64,000 nucleotides of DNA from RGIG4608 sp045635885 (GCA_045635885.1 JAZTWO010000077.1:47642-111641), one strand, 5' to 3'. Shown: positions 1 through 8,346, counted from the stretch's first letter. Made by a program: numbers and translations. The notes: generated by a model not told the origin, from the letters alone.

Positions 1-2
1 GC

Positions 3-1763
3 ATAACTGTAAGCGAAAGCCTTAGCGGAAGCGGTACTGCAGAAGATCCCTATCTCATTCAGAGTGCGGCTGATCTTGCATATCTTGATAAGAATGCAAC
101 TAATATTGAAAACTTCAAGGGTGTATACTTCAAGATGACCAAGAGCATCGACCTCAACGGTCACTCTATGAAGATTGGTGAATATCCCGGTTGGAGCGGA
201 AGAAAAATCTTCTTTGGTATCTTTGACGGTAATAATTGTGCGGTTATTAATCTTAATATGACCGAATCCGGAATGGGCGGCGGCTTGTTTGCAGTTGTAT
301 CCGGTACAGTTAAGAATCTCTCTGTTTATGGTACAGTAAAGGGCGACAACAATATGGTCGGCGGTATCGTAGGTTGGCTTTATAACGGAACTCTTGATAA
401 TTGCACAGGATACGTTACAGTAACCTCTACTGCTCCTGAGGTAGGTGCACTTGTAGGTACAAGTGAAAATGGTACGATCCTTAATTGTGTAAACTATGGT
501 TCAGTTTTGGGTAATGATAGTGTTGGTTGTATCGCAGGTAAGGCAAGTGGAAGAATTGAAAATTGTATCAACTACGGTACTGCTGTGGGTTGCTATAATG
601 TAGCTACTATTTACGGTTCTAAGCACAACAGTGGAACTCCCGCTCTTACAAACAACAAGGACTACGGTACTGCTGAAACAAAGCACACTCTCGGTCATCA
701 CGAAGCAATTGAAGCAACTTGCGAAACAGCGGGTAACGTTGAATACTATGCTTGCTCGGTATGTAACAAGAATTTCGATGCAGAAGGAAACGTGATTTCT
801 AATGTAATCGTAGATGCAAAAGGTCACGCTTGGGATGACGGTGTACTTTCCGAAGGAAAGAAAACCTATACTTGTGGTACTTGTGGTACAATTAGAGAAG
901 AAGTAATTTACACTGTAACCGTAAACCATCTCTATATTGATGGTAGCAAAGCATTTGAAACAGAAGTTATTGAAGTTGCTAATAACACAAGATATACAGT
1001 TAATGCCAAGACTCTTGAGGGTTATGTTGCATCTCACGATTACGTTATGGGAGACATGCTTGGTGAAAACCAGACTGTAACTATTTATTACTCCGAGATT
1101 TCCGTTTGGGACGGAACAAGCATTAGTACATCTTTGGCAGGAACAGGAACAGAAGCAGATCCTTACCTCATTCAGAGCGCAGCAGACCTTGCATACTTTG
1201 CAAAGGTGATTAACGAGCATTCTGCTGAGGGAACAAAGACTGATGCAACTAACCGCTATACAGTATTTAGCGGTGTATTCTTTAAACTTACAAAGAGCAT
1301 TGATTTGAACGGTAACTATCTTAGAATCGGTTATTCTCACGGTTGGAATAACTATTCAAGATTCGGCGGTACATTTGACGGAAATAATTGCTCAGTAAGA
1401 GGAATAAATATCACTGCTGCAGAAACTAATAGAAACGATGCATTGTTCGGTATTGTATATGCAGGAACAATCAAGAATCTTAGCACGTACGGTTCAGTAT
1501 ATGGCGGTGGAGTTCTTAATGGTGGTGTAGTCGGTTACGTAGTATCCGGTACGGTTGAAAACTGCACAAGCTATGTTAATATTGAAGGCGCAAAGGAAAC
1601 AGGCGGTATCGTTGGTAACCTTGAAAAGGGAACAGTTAAGAACTGTGTAAACTACGGTAACGTAAAATGCTCTGATGCAGCTACAGGTGGTGTTATCGTT
1701 GGTAAGAATGCAAGCGGAACAATTACAAATTCCGTAAGCTATACTGAGTTGAACGCACAGTAA
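3..1763 (+). CDS. GLUG-repeat surface protein, 5'-truncated by the window edge
   Basis: The frame is open from base 3, so the first ATG at 135 is internal and the true start lies upstream of the window; 586 residues are visible. Two long copies of one module are present (about residues 10-215 and 365-586). Each opens with a GTGTEADPYLIQSAADL-like block and continues with short GG-IVG / G-(V/I)-NC repeats typical of GLUG-motif beta-helix surface proteins. Between them lies a segment (about 223-300) with an ATCETAG...CSVC...GH pattern and a CGTCG pair, the same cysteine style as the lipoproteins at 39349 and 40707. Known for the family: extracellular or adhesin-like proteins. Role here is not determined. 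A perfect hairpin follows the stop codon. Confidence 0.75.
   Translation: MTVSESLSGSGTAEDPYLIQSAADLAYLDKNATNIENFKGVYFKMTKSIDLNGHSMKIGEYPGWSGRKIFFGIFDGNNCAVINLNMTESGMGGGLFAVVSGTVKNLSVYGTVKGDNNMVGGIVGWLYNGTLDNCTGYVTVTSTAPEVGALVGTSENGTILNCVNYGSVLGNDSVGCIAGKASGRIENCINYGTAVGCYNVATIYGSKHNSGTPALTNNKDYGTAETKHTLGHHEAIEATCETAGNVEYYACSVCNKNFDAEGNVISNVIVDAKGHAWDDGVLSEGKKTYTCGTCGTIREEVIYTVTVNHLYIDGSKAFETEVIEVANNTRYTVNAKTLEGYVASHDYVMGDMLGENQTVTIYYSEISVWDGTSISTSLAGTGTEADPYLIQSAADLAYFAKVINEHSAEGTKTDATNRYTVFSGVFFKLTKSIDLNGNYLRIGYSHGWNNYSRFGGTFDGNNCSVRGINITAAETNRNDALFGIVYAGTIKNLSTYGSVYGGGVLNGGVVGYVVSGTVENCTSYVNIEGAKETGGIVGNLEKGTVKNCVNYGNVKCSDAATGGVIVGKNASGTITNSVSYTELNAQ
27..1760 (+). repeat. Tandem duplication of a GLUG module inside the gene
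   Basis: The stretch from about 27 to 650 is repeated with moderate divergence at about 1131 to 1760. The DNA stays similar as well as the protein: CTCATTCAGAG occurs at the equivalent place in both. This looks like intragenic duplication; the exact edges need a self-alignment. Confidence 0.6.
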
Positions 1764-1797
1764 TTAATCAAATTAAATTGATTCAAATAAATAAATT

Positions 1798-1829
1798 AAG
1801 AGCCTTGGCACATTAGTGCCAAGGCTCTT
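1798..1829 (+). terminator. Hairpin after the GLUG gene
   Basis: A perfect 14-bp stem (AAGAGCCTTGGCAC / its complement) with an ATTA loop. The following bases are not T-rich, so it may be a weak terminator or work with other factors. The first 13 bp of the stem reappear at 4726-4757. Confidence 0.6.
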
Positions 1830-1929
1830 GGGGCTAAATGTAACTTTCAAACTTTTGCTAAAAGTTGTATGCTTTGATGAGTTTGAATGGCGCATTTATT
1901 TTTAAAAATACTAATATGAGAGGTAAAGT

Positions 1930-4701
1930 ATGAAAAAACATCTCTTACATCTATTATCCGGGATTTTGGCACTTACTTTTGTTGTTTTAACCTGCACTAT
2001 TATAATAAGTGCAAACAATTCTATTTGGATAACAAGCGGCATTTCCGATCCTACAGATTATGACTATTCCTTTGCAATCGTGGGTGATACTCAAAAGTTA
2101 GTTCCTCATTATGCAAATAAGCTCGTTTTGGACCGTAACGATCCCGACGAAATAAAATACAAATACAATTATGACGTTCACGAATACCCTGCAAACGATA
2201 CGTTTGTCAAGGTTTATGATTACATAATTAATAACGCACAAGATAAGAAAATCGCTCACGTATTCGGTCTTGGCGACATTACAGAGCGAGCTTCTGTTTG
2301 GGATTGGGTACAAAAAGGTTGTCCCTATGCTCCCGATGAAGAATTTTCTATTGCTATAGAACAGTTTAAGCGTATGCAGGCAGCAGGACTTGACTTTTCA
2401 CTTGTTCGTGGTAATCACGAGTCTTGGGATACTTACAATAAGTATCTTGGTACAGGAGAAGCAAGCGCTGATTTGAATTATGCCGATATGGTTGATGATG
2501 TTTACGTTCATCCCAACGGAACCGTTGACTATACCAACACAATTCACTATTTTTCCGCAGGCAACCTTGATTATATGGTAATTACACTTGACTACGGGGC
2601 AAGTGATAGTGTTTTAAAGTGGGCTAGTGAAAGAATTGAGGCAAATCCTTATAAAAACGTAATTATAACTACACATGCTTATATGTATCGCGACGGAACT
2701 ACCATTGATACGAATGATGCTCCTGCTCCGTCAAGTGATTCCGATAATATAGTGTACGATAAATCCAATATCAACAACGGCGATGATATGTGGAATAAAT
2801 TAATTTCAAAGCATGCTAATATCGTTCTCGCAATGAGTGGACATGACCCGACAGATGAAATTGTAATGTCACAGTGGCAGGGTGTTAACGGAAACACAGT
2901 TACAAATATTCTTATCGACCCACAGGGGATGGATAAATACTATTACCAAAACGGTTGCTCGGGCGCTGTTGCGATGTTCTATTTTTCAAATGGTGGAAAA
3001 ACCGTTGACGTTAGATATTGGTCAACTGCAAACAATGCTTATATCAAAACAAACAATCAGTTTAGATTTAACATCAACGTAATTGATGCTGATTATACAG
3101 TTGTAAATAGAGGAATAGCAGAATTGCCCGAAGTAGCTAACATAACTCTTGATAATTATGCAAAGATACATGAGCTTTGGGATATCTACAGCGCTATGTC
3201 CGACACAAACAAAGCAAAGGTTATTGACTCCGCAAAATTGATTCAGGCGTATGAAAAAATTGAGGGAATAACACCCACTGATAAGTATACAATTACTTGG
3301 AACGTGGCTGGAACAACATCTACATCTTCCGTTTCCTATGGCGAAATTCCTAAATTTGATGGCTCTACATATAAAATTGGCAAGACATTCATCGGTTGGT
3401 CAACTGAAGAAGATGGAGGAGTAACAACTCTTACTGGAGCAACTGCAGATGCAACCTATTATGCAGTATTTTCCGACGTGAGTGTTTGGGACGGTTTCAT
3501 TCCCGAGATTTCCGATACTGATACAGCAGACACCCTTTTTGAAGGTGAAGGAACAAAGGAAAATCCATATCTTATTCAATCTGCAAACGACCTTGCAAAA
3601 CTTTCGGCATTGACAAAGGGCAAGAATTTTGGAAATAGCTCAATGTACTTTAAGCAAACCATTGATATTGATTTGACTGCAGGAAACTGGCAGCCGATTT
3701 GTACAGACATAGAATTTCCCGACAACAAGTGGACACAATGGTATACTTTTGACGCAAATTATGACGGCGACGGTCATACAATTACACTCAAGGAAGCTTC
3801 TATGAAATTTAGTTTTGGTTTGTTTGGTGCACTTAAGGGAAGTGTAAGTAATCTCGTTATTGACGGAACAATCAAAGCTACAGGTTATGTGGGAGCTTTG
3901 GTTGGTCAAGCGCACAACGGCGCAGTTATTACCAATGTAACCAATAAAGTTGATATTAACGGTAAAGGAAATCAAGTTGGTGGATTGATTGGTAACGTTG
4001 CTAACGAAGCAAACGTAACAATAATAAATTGTAAAAACGAAGGCAATATTACTGCAAATGGTTCATTTGTTGGAGGTATTGTTGGTGGCGGATGGGCAAA
4101 CGTTAAGATTTCAGGCACAACAAACGCTGGTAATGTTACAGGCATTTCTAATGTTGGTGGAATTATTAGCGAATTGTGGATGAATGGTGAAGTAAACGAT
4201 TGCACAAATAGCGGAAAAATCACTGCAGGTTCAACTGTAGCAACTAAAAACGTTGGTACAGATACTTTGTTTGTGGGTAATTTAATCGGTAAGAGCAATA
4301 TCAAGCGTACTATTACTTGGATTGTGGATGGCGTTTCTTCTTCTGCGCAGGTGGAATACGGATCTAACCCCATCTTTGGAGAAATTCCCGCTAAAGAAGC
4401 AACAGATGAATATACATATACTTTTGCAGGTTGGGCTACCTCAATTGATGGAGATCCCGTTGCAGAGAGTGATTTGCCGGCGGTAACTCAGGACGTAACC
4501 TATTATGCAATATTTGCGGAAGAGAAGAAAGATAATACTACAGATACAGGAGATCCTAACGAACCCAATGATCCGAGTGAACCTAATGATCCCGAAGATC
4601 CTACCAAGCAGGATGAGGAACCCGAGAAACTTGGTTTCTTTGCAAGACTTTTGAGAGCTATTATTAATTTCTTTAAACAACTTTTTGGTATAAAAGTGTA
4701 A
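1930..4701 (+). CDS. Secreted metallophosphoesterase with InlB-type and GLUG repeats
   Basis: 923 residues. A signal peptide (about 1-29) precedes a calcineurin-like phosphoesterase domain (about 45-330) with metal-ligand motifs GDTQ (about 51), GDITER (115), GNHES (160), THAYMY (248) and GHD (303). Then come an InlB/Listeria-Bacteroides repeat (about 455-515), GLUG repeats (about 535-790) and a second InlB-like repeat ending in YYAIF. The C-terminus is an acidic Pro-Asn-Asp linker followed by an amphipathic, aromatic and basic tail (about 901-923) containing FFARLLRAIINFF. No LPXTG motif is present, so the tail may associate with membrane or wall (inference). The substrate cannot be told; family members cleave phosphoesters outside the cell. 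The start has GAGAGGTAAAGT upstream. Confidence 0.8.
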   Translation: MKKHLLHLLSGILALTFVVLTCTIIISANNSIWITSGISDPTDYDYSFAIVGDTQKLVPHYANKLVLDRNDPDEIKYKYNYDVHEYPANDTFVKVYDYIINNAQDKKIAHVFGLGDITERASVWDWVQKGCPYAPDEEFSIAIEQFKRMQAAGLDFSLVRGNHESWDTYNKYLGTGEASADLNYADMVDDVYVHPNGTVDYTNTIHYFSAGNLDYMVITLDYGASDSVLKWASERIEANPYKNVIITTHAYMYRDGTTIDTNDAPAPSSDSDNIVYDKSNINNGDDMWNKLISKHANIVLAMSGHDPTDEIVMSQWQGVNGNTVTNILIDPQGMDKYYYQNGCSGAVAMFYFSNGGKTVDVRYWSTANNAYIKTNNQFRFNINVIDADYTVVNRGIAELPEVANITLDNYAKIHELWDIYSAMSDTNKAKVIDSAKLIQAYEKIEGITPTDKYTITWNVAGTTSTSSVSYGEIPKFDGSTYKIGKTFIGWSTEEDGGVTTLTGATADATYYAVFSDVSVWDGFIPEISDTDTADTLFEGEGTKENPYLIQSANDLAKLSALTKGKNFGNSSMYFKQTIDIDLTAGNWQPICTDIEFPDNKWTQWYTFDANYDGDGHTITLKEASMKFSFGLFGALKGSVSNLVIDGTIKATGYVGALVGQAHNGAVITNVTNKVDINGKGNQVGGLIGNVANEANVTIINCKNEGNITANGSFVGGIVGGGWANVKISGTTNAGNVTGISNVGGIISELWMNGEVNDCTNSGKITAGSTVATKNVGTDTLFVGNLIGKSNIKRTITWIVDGVSSSAQVEYGSNPIFGEIPAKEATDEYTYTFAGWATSIDGDPVAESDLPAVTQDVTYYAIFAEEKKDNTTDTGDPNEPNDPSEPNDPEDPTKQDEEPEKLGFFARLLRAIINFFKQLFGIKV

Positions 4702-4725
4702 AATAAAGTTTCTCATAAATAATTT

Positions 4726-4757
4726 AAGAGCCTTGGCATTTATGTGCCAAGGCTCTT
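4726..4757. terminator. Hairpin terminator shared by facing units
   Basis: A 13-bp perfect stem (AAGAGCCTTGGCA and its complement) with a six-base loop, then TTTT on the plus strand. It closes the phosphoesterase gene and could also stop minus-strand transcripts from the repeat units at 4765-5100. The stem matches that at 1798-1829. Confidence 0.75.
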
Positions 4758-4764
4758 TTCGATT

Positions 4765-4904
4765 TGGTGGACTCAAAGGGAAGTCGCTCTTGGATTTTGC
4801 AAAGCAAGGAGCAAAAATGGGGAAGTTATGCTTCGCAAAATCCTTCGGTCACCGTTCAAAAACAGTCAACCGGACTGTTTTTTCACTGCGTTCGATTCCC
4901 CTCA
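4765..4904 (-). ncRNA. Structured repeat unit A with a tmRNA-like 3' end (candidate RNA)
   Basis: Read on the minus strand this 140-nt unit begins ATGAGGGGAATCG and ends with a CCA-terminated tail similar to the tmRNA 3' end. Predicted pairings: a closing stem between its two ends (kept through G-U wobbles on the minus strand), a hairpin at 4858-4882 (10-bp stem), and a long hairpin joining 4792-4806 with 4829-4843. It is about 80 percent identical by eye to unit B, and the differences keep the stems paired. A reading frame open in unit B is interrupted by a stop here, so a protein is unlikely. No clear promoter; it may be read through from ssrA. Function unknown. Confidence 0.5.
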
Positions 4905-4925
4905 TCTTATTATCGGGCAAAATTA

Positions 4926-4952
4926 AAAGAGAGGGATAAAACCCCTCTCTTT
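4926..4952 (-). terminator. Terminator hairpin downstream of unit B
   Basis: A 10-bp stem (AAAGAGAGGG and its complement). On the minus strand it is followed by TTAATTTT. It sits just after the CCA-like end of unit B, the same arrangement as the tmRNA terminator. Confidence 0.55.
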
Positions 4953-4958
4953 CAATTT

Positions 4959-5100
4959 TGGTGGACCCGAGGGGAAGTCGCTCTTGGATTTTGCGAGGCA
5001 GGGAGCAAAAGGGGTGTAGTTTATGCCTCGCAAAATCCTTCGGACACCGTTCAAAAACAGCGCACTGTGCTGTTTTTTCACTGCGTTCGATTCCCCTCAT
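4959..5100 (-). ncRNA. Structured repeat unit B with a tmRNA-like 3' end (candidate RNA)
   Basis: A 142-nt unit whose minus-strand 3' end, CTTCCCCTCGGGTCCACCA, is nearly the same as the last bases of the neighbouring tmRNA. Pairings seen: a closing stem between 5088-5098 and 4969-4980 (11 bp, one bulged base), a hairpin at 5053-5077, and a perfect 15-bp stem joining 4986-5000 with 5024-5038. Together they form a three-way junction with a single-stranded GGGTCCACCA tail. It is followed by its own hairpin terminator. It is not a tRNA: no anticodon arm can be drawn. It may be a duplicated or mobile derivative of an RNA 3' end, or a real small RNA. Confidence 0.5.
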
Positions 5101-5119
5101 ATTATTTCCGTGCAAAAAC

Positions 5120-5149
5120 AAAAGAAGCACACTTGCGTGTGCCTCTTTT
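5120..5149 (-). terminator. tmRNA terminator
   Basis: A 13-bp stem with a TTGC loop on the plus strand; the single A/C mismatch becomes G-U on the minus strand, and GTTTTTG follows in that direction. It lies five bases past the tmRNA 3' end. Confidence 0.7.
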
Positions 5150-5154
5150 ATTTT

Positions 5155-5547
5155 TGGTGGACCCGAGGGGAATCGAACCCCTGTCCGAAAACCTCTTGAT
5201 ATGACCTTCTCCGTGGGCAGTCAGTTTTTATTTCTTCCCACTATCCGTCGCCAACTGACAGGCAACGTTTAGTCCGTAGCACCTTTCTGCTTGATCGGTT
5301 CAGGTGCGACCACCGATGCAAGTTCACCACTAACATCACGCTCAGTCCGCAGTCGTGGTCCTCTGCGGAGGAACGGGTGACCCGCAGGTCACAGCACTGC
5401 CAATTGAAGCGCCCTAAGGCGCGTCAATTAGGCAGCCATAGCAACAGTATTGTTGTCGTTTAATTTTAAATTTGAGCAGTTATCGGGATTACTCAGCCCG
5501 CCACGCTTATCATACCTCAAAATCCCCGTCGAAACCATTACGAGCCC
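5155..5547 (-). ncRNA. ssrA: Transfer-messenger RNA (tmRNA)
   Basis: The 5' end GGGCTCGTAATGGTTTCGAC and 3' end TTCGATTCCCCTCGGGTCCACCA-type sequence form the tRNA-like domain. The 7-bp acceptor stem GGGCUCG/CGGGUCC pairs fully with G-U wobbles, and the T-arm carries TTCGATT. After a pseudoknot (CGGG..CCCG with TGAG..CTCA) lies a tag frame ending N-D-N-N-T-V-A-M-A-A-stop (around 5430-5460 on the plus strand). The resume codon is not certain. It rescues ribosomes stalled on broken mRNA by adding a degradation tag, with SmpB. Length 393 nt is usual for the one-piece form. It has its own promoter and terminator. Confidence 0.95.
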
Positions 5548-5561
5548 ATGTATGATGCCTT

Positions 5562-5590
5562 ATTATACACCATTTTTGTAAAATAATCAA
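5562..5590 (-). promoter_or_regulatory. Promoter of ssrA
   Basis: Minus-strand TTGATT, 17-bp spacer, TATAAT, ending 15 bases before the mature tmRNA 5' end. Confidence 0.75.
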
Positions 5591-5618
5591 TAGATTTTTG
5601 TCAAAAACAAATTTTATA

Positions 5619-5647
5619 TTGCTATTTTAATAAAAATATGTTATTAT
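5619..5647 (+). promoter_or_regulatory. Promoter of the 5668-8262 operon
   Basis: TTGCTA, 17-bp spacer, TATTAT, followed by AAAGAGGTG ribosome site and the ATG at 5668. Confidence 0.55.
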
Positions 5648-5667
5648 GAACATAAAGAGGTGTTTTC

Positions 5668-6204
5668 ATGAATAAAAGAAGTGAAATGATTGTTTTTGAT
5701 GATTGGAATGTCAGAGACTTACAGCAATATGAATCAAGAATAAAGGATTTCAAATTTGTATCCTATATGTTCTTGGTTTTTGATATAGTGCTTTTGATTG
5801 CTGGATGCTTTAACTGGTATGCGTTTGTAGGATTATTCTTTTTTGTTTTGGCTGAATTTTGCGTTTATTTGGAATGGTTGAAAACTAAAAATTATCATTT
5901 GATAATAAAAGAAAATTCTATAGAAATTACAAATAGATTTAAAAAGACGGTTGTTTATGATGTTGACTATAGTAAGTGTTCTTTGATATTAACTAAAAAT
6001 TTTGCTCGAGGCGGTGGTATATACTTAACTTTTGTTGACTCAAATAATAAAAAAATATGTCGATATGAGGACTTGATTAACAACGCTTCTTACTTAAATA
6101 ATCCGTTGAATAGCTGGGAAAAGGGTCTGAGATCATTGGGTATACCAATAATTGATAAACAATATATATTTAAGAATAATTTGTATAATGAAAGGAAAAT
6201 TTAA
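5668..6204 (+). CDS. Small membrane protein with PH-like soluble domain, unrecognised
   Basis: 178 residues. Two hydrophobic helices lie near residues 30-75 (FVSYMFLVFDIVLLIAG and YAFVGLFFFVLAEF). A beta-rich cytoplasmic part follows, with a pattern reminiscent of bacterial PH-like domains (LIIKENSIEITNRF, YDVDYSKCSLIL). The layout resembles the three paralogs at 12976-14387. It is the first gene of an operon: its stop overlaps the next ATG by one base, and a pectate lyase follows. I do not recognise the family; a role in envelope sensing is only a guess. Confidence 0.6.
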   Translation: MNKRSEMIVFDDWNVRDLQQYESRIKDFKFVSYMFLVFDIVLLIAGCFNWYAFVGLFFFVLAEFCVYLEWLKTKNYHLIIKENSIEITNRFKKTVVYDVDYSKCSLILTKNFARGGGIYLTFVDSNNKKICRYEDLINNASYLNNPLNSWEKGLRSLGIPIIDKQYIFKNNLYNERKI

Positions 6205-6437
6205 TGATATTTAGTATATTCAAAAAGAAGCCCCGAAAGCCAGATTGGCCGGAAGAGGCGAAATACAAATACCGTGATTTTGTTAGATTCCGCCACCGTG
6301 GTGAGCTTCATTTTGGCTTTACTCACGAAGCCAAGCTTGTGGACGGAGAAGTGTTATATACAATTCAAATGGGTGGCGAATGTCCCACATTTGTTTACAA
6401 TTATAAAGAAAATCAAATTGTTGGAAAGGTGAACTGA
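6204..6437 (+). CDS. Small basic protein, unrecognised
   Basis: 77 residues with no signal peptide or membrane helix. The N-terminus is lysine/arginine-rich (FKKKPRKPDW), and a short beta-rich body follows (YRDFVRFRHRGELHFGF, VLYTIQMGG) that might be an SH3-like fold. It overlaps the upstream stop by one base and ends one base before the pectate lyase ATG, so the three genes are translationally coupled. No function can be assigned. Confidence 0.55.
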   Translation: MIFSIFKKKPRKPDWPEEAKYKYRDFVRFRHRGELHFGFTHEAKLVDGEVLYTIQMGGECPTFVYNYKENQIVGKVN

Positions 6438-6438
6438 T

Positions 6439-8262
6439 ATGAAAAAAATAGTTTTATTCATTCTCATTTTGTCAATGCTTTTATCATTGGTGGCTTGCTT
6501 TGACACCACGGTTACGACAAACACAACTTCAAATCCCATTATGACCACAGTTGTTCCTAAACCCACAACAACTACGTCGACTACTACTGTTTCAATTACA
6601 ACCGGCAATGGCGGTGGCAATCCCGACCCCGATATAGCACAGTTTATTCAGGAAGTTAAGGCATCTAATGAGCAGATTGTTGTTACCATAGACACAAAAT
6701 ATGCCGAGAAATATGAGGTTTATTACAAAAAGGTAACTGATGATGAGTACACAAAGCTTGACAGCAATTTGATGCTTGAAGGCGATGGCATTATCAATGC
6801 CTATATTCTTGGTATTAGCGCAGGCGAATACGAAGTTGAGGTAAAGGCAATTGGACTTGGTTATAACGTTGCCCAAAACATCTCTGTTTCTGCGCAGGAC
6901 AGAAGCGGTTATGCTCATTTTGGCGCAACCGAGGGTGTAGGCGCATACAATAACGACGGTACTGTTAAAGAGGGAACAAAGATTATCTACGTCACCAACG
7001 AAAACAAGAACACAGTTACTTGTACAATTAACGGAACTGAATATGTAGGCCTTGTTAACATTCTTCAAGCGCAGTACAAGTCAAGCACGCCCATGCTTAT
7101 TCGTATTATCGGTAAGATTACAACAAACCAATGGAATTACAAGAACGTAGAGCCACGTCTTACAGACGGTTCGAATGCGACAAGTGATTTCTTTGAAAAT
7201 ACATTCTCAAATGAATACGGTGAAAATCTTGCAAATCTTATTGTTAAGATCAACAACAAGGGTAGTGAGCCAGCTACATACAACTACAAAACCACTCCAG
7301 AAGGACTTACCGACGTTAGAGTAACGGGTACAAGCTCATCAACAACAAGCTATAAAGGAACTGATTTCCCCTCTTTGAGTGGCAAATCCGTTTACGATGA
7401 CGATTCTTACTACAACATGCTTGAGGTTAAGGGCTCAAAGAACATTACGATTGAGGGTGTTGGTCCTGATGCAGAGATTTTCCAATTTGGTATTGGCTTT
7501 GAAGAAAGCAGCAATATTGAAATTAAAAATCTTACATTTACCGATTATCCCGAGGATGCGCTCAACTTCCTTGGTGGTGACAGAGAAGACCTTGCCAATC
7601 ACGGAAGATATTGGGTACACAATTGTACTTTCAACCGTGGATACAATGCTTGGGACGTTTCAGGTGAGAGAGATAAATATGCCGGCGACGGTTCGATTGA
7701 CTTTAACAACGTTTCTAACCTCACACTGGCATACAACTATTTCAACAACCCCAAAAAGACAATGCTTTTCGGTAGCTCCGACTCTCAGGGTTGCATGAAT
7801 ATGACAATGCACCACAACTATTTCTATAAGGTGGAATCAAGAATTCCCCTTGGCAGAAACGCAAATATTCACTCATACAACAACTATTTTGATCAGTGCA
7901 AGAACGTTTCTGACTTGAGAAAAAATTCATATTTGTTTAGCGAAAACAACTATTTTAATTCCACTTCAAAGCCATTTATTCTTTCGTCAAGCTACGTTAA
8001 ATCATTTGGCGACAAGTTTGTTTCTTCAAGCAATAGCGGTGCAACAATCGTTACTGACAGAACAAAGACTTTGAGTGGTTCTTGCAAGCCCGATAAGACG
8101 AACAATCTTATGAACTTTGACACAAACAGCGAGCTTTTCTATTATGATAGTGTGAATAAGAAGACGGACGTTAGCGTTATGATTAGCGCAAACGAGGTGC
8201 CCGATTTTGTTGCGAAGCACGCAGGCGCAGGTAAGTTTGAAAGCTTGAATATTACAGAATAA
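6439..8262 (+). CDS. Pectate lyase family 1 lipoprotein
   Basis: 607 residues. A lipoprotein signal (LVAC, Cys about 20) is followed by a Thr-rich linker, a fibronectin-like segment and a parallel beta-helix of the PL1 type. Typical motifs: YWVHNCTF (about 391), DGSIDFNNVSNLTLAYNYF (about 415), MHHNYF and ESRIPLGRNANIHSYNNYF (about 467), the last holding the Arg that acts as base in PL1 enzymes. The expected reaction is beta-elimination of polygalacturonate at the cell surface, probably with Ca2+. Coupled to two small upstream genes; a terminator follows. Confidence 0.85.
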   Translation: MKKIVLFILILSMLLSLVACFDTTVTTNTTSNPIMTTVVPKPTTTTSTTTVSITTGNGGGNPDPDIAQFIQEVKASNEQIVVTIDTKYAEKYEVYYKKVTDDEYTKLDSNLMLEGDGIINAYILGISAGEYEVEVKAIGLGYNVAQNISVSAQDRSGYAHFGATEGVGAYNNDGTVKEGTKIIYVTNENKNTVTCTINGTEYVGLVNILQAQYKSSTPMLIRIIGKITTNQWNYKNVEPRLTDGSNATSDFFENTFSNEYGENLANLIVKINNKGSEPATYNYKTTPEGLTDVRVTGTSSSTTSYKGTDFPSLSGKSVYDDDSYYNMLEVKGSKNITIEGVGPDAEIFQFGIGFEESSNIEIKNLTFTDYPEDALNFLGGDREDLANHGRYWVHNCTFNRGYNAWDVSGERDKYAGDGSIDFNNVSNLTLAYNYFNNPKKTMLFGSSDSQGCMNMTMHHNYFYKVESRIPLGRNANIHSYNNYFDQCKNVSDLRKNSYLFSENNYFNSTSKPFILSSSYVKSFGDKFVSSSNSGATIVTDRTKTLSGSCKPDKTNNLMNFDTNSELFYYDSVNKKTDVSVMISANEVPDFVAKHAGAGKFESLNITE

Positions 8263-8274
8263 AAAATAATAATT

Positions 8275-8308
8275 AACGGGAAAATGCGCTTGTATTTTCC
8301 CGTTTTTT
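8275..8308 (+). terminator. Terminator of the pectate lyase operon
   Basis: An 11-bp stem (AACGGGAAAAT / ATTTTCCCGTT) with an 8-base loop and a T-run. Confidence 0.85.
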
Positions 8309-8318
8309 GTGGTATGAT
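8290..8318 (+). promoter_or_regulatory. Possible promoter overlapping the terminator
   Basis: TTGTAT, 17-bp spacer, TATGAT. The -35 lies in the terminator loop. It would drive the nucleotidase-kinase gene at 8347. Confidence 0.4.
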
Positions 8319-8346
8319 AATGTTAGAAAATGAAAGGAGTGCTAAA

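Noticed and set aside
501..1340. 279-aa minus-strand ORF
   Set aside because: Lies opposite the GLUG gene; composition is cysteine/valine-rich nonsense caused by codon bias of the real gene and has no ribosome site.
4765..5100. tRNA genes
   Set aside because: Tails resemble acceptor/T-arm ends, but no anticodon or D arm can be drawn.
4733..5272. Several ORFs of 60-146 aa over the tmRNA and repeat units
   Set aside because: They read across structured RNA; frames are not kept between the two repeat copies, while base pairing is.
8284..8346. Upstream extension of the nucleotidase-kinase protein
   Set aside because: It begins within the preceding terminator and lacks a ribosome site; the ATG at 8347 has AAAGGAG.
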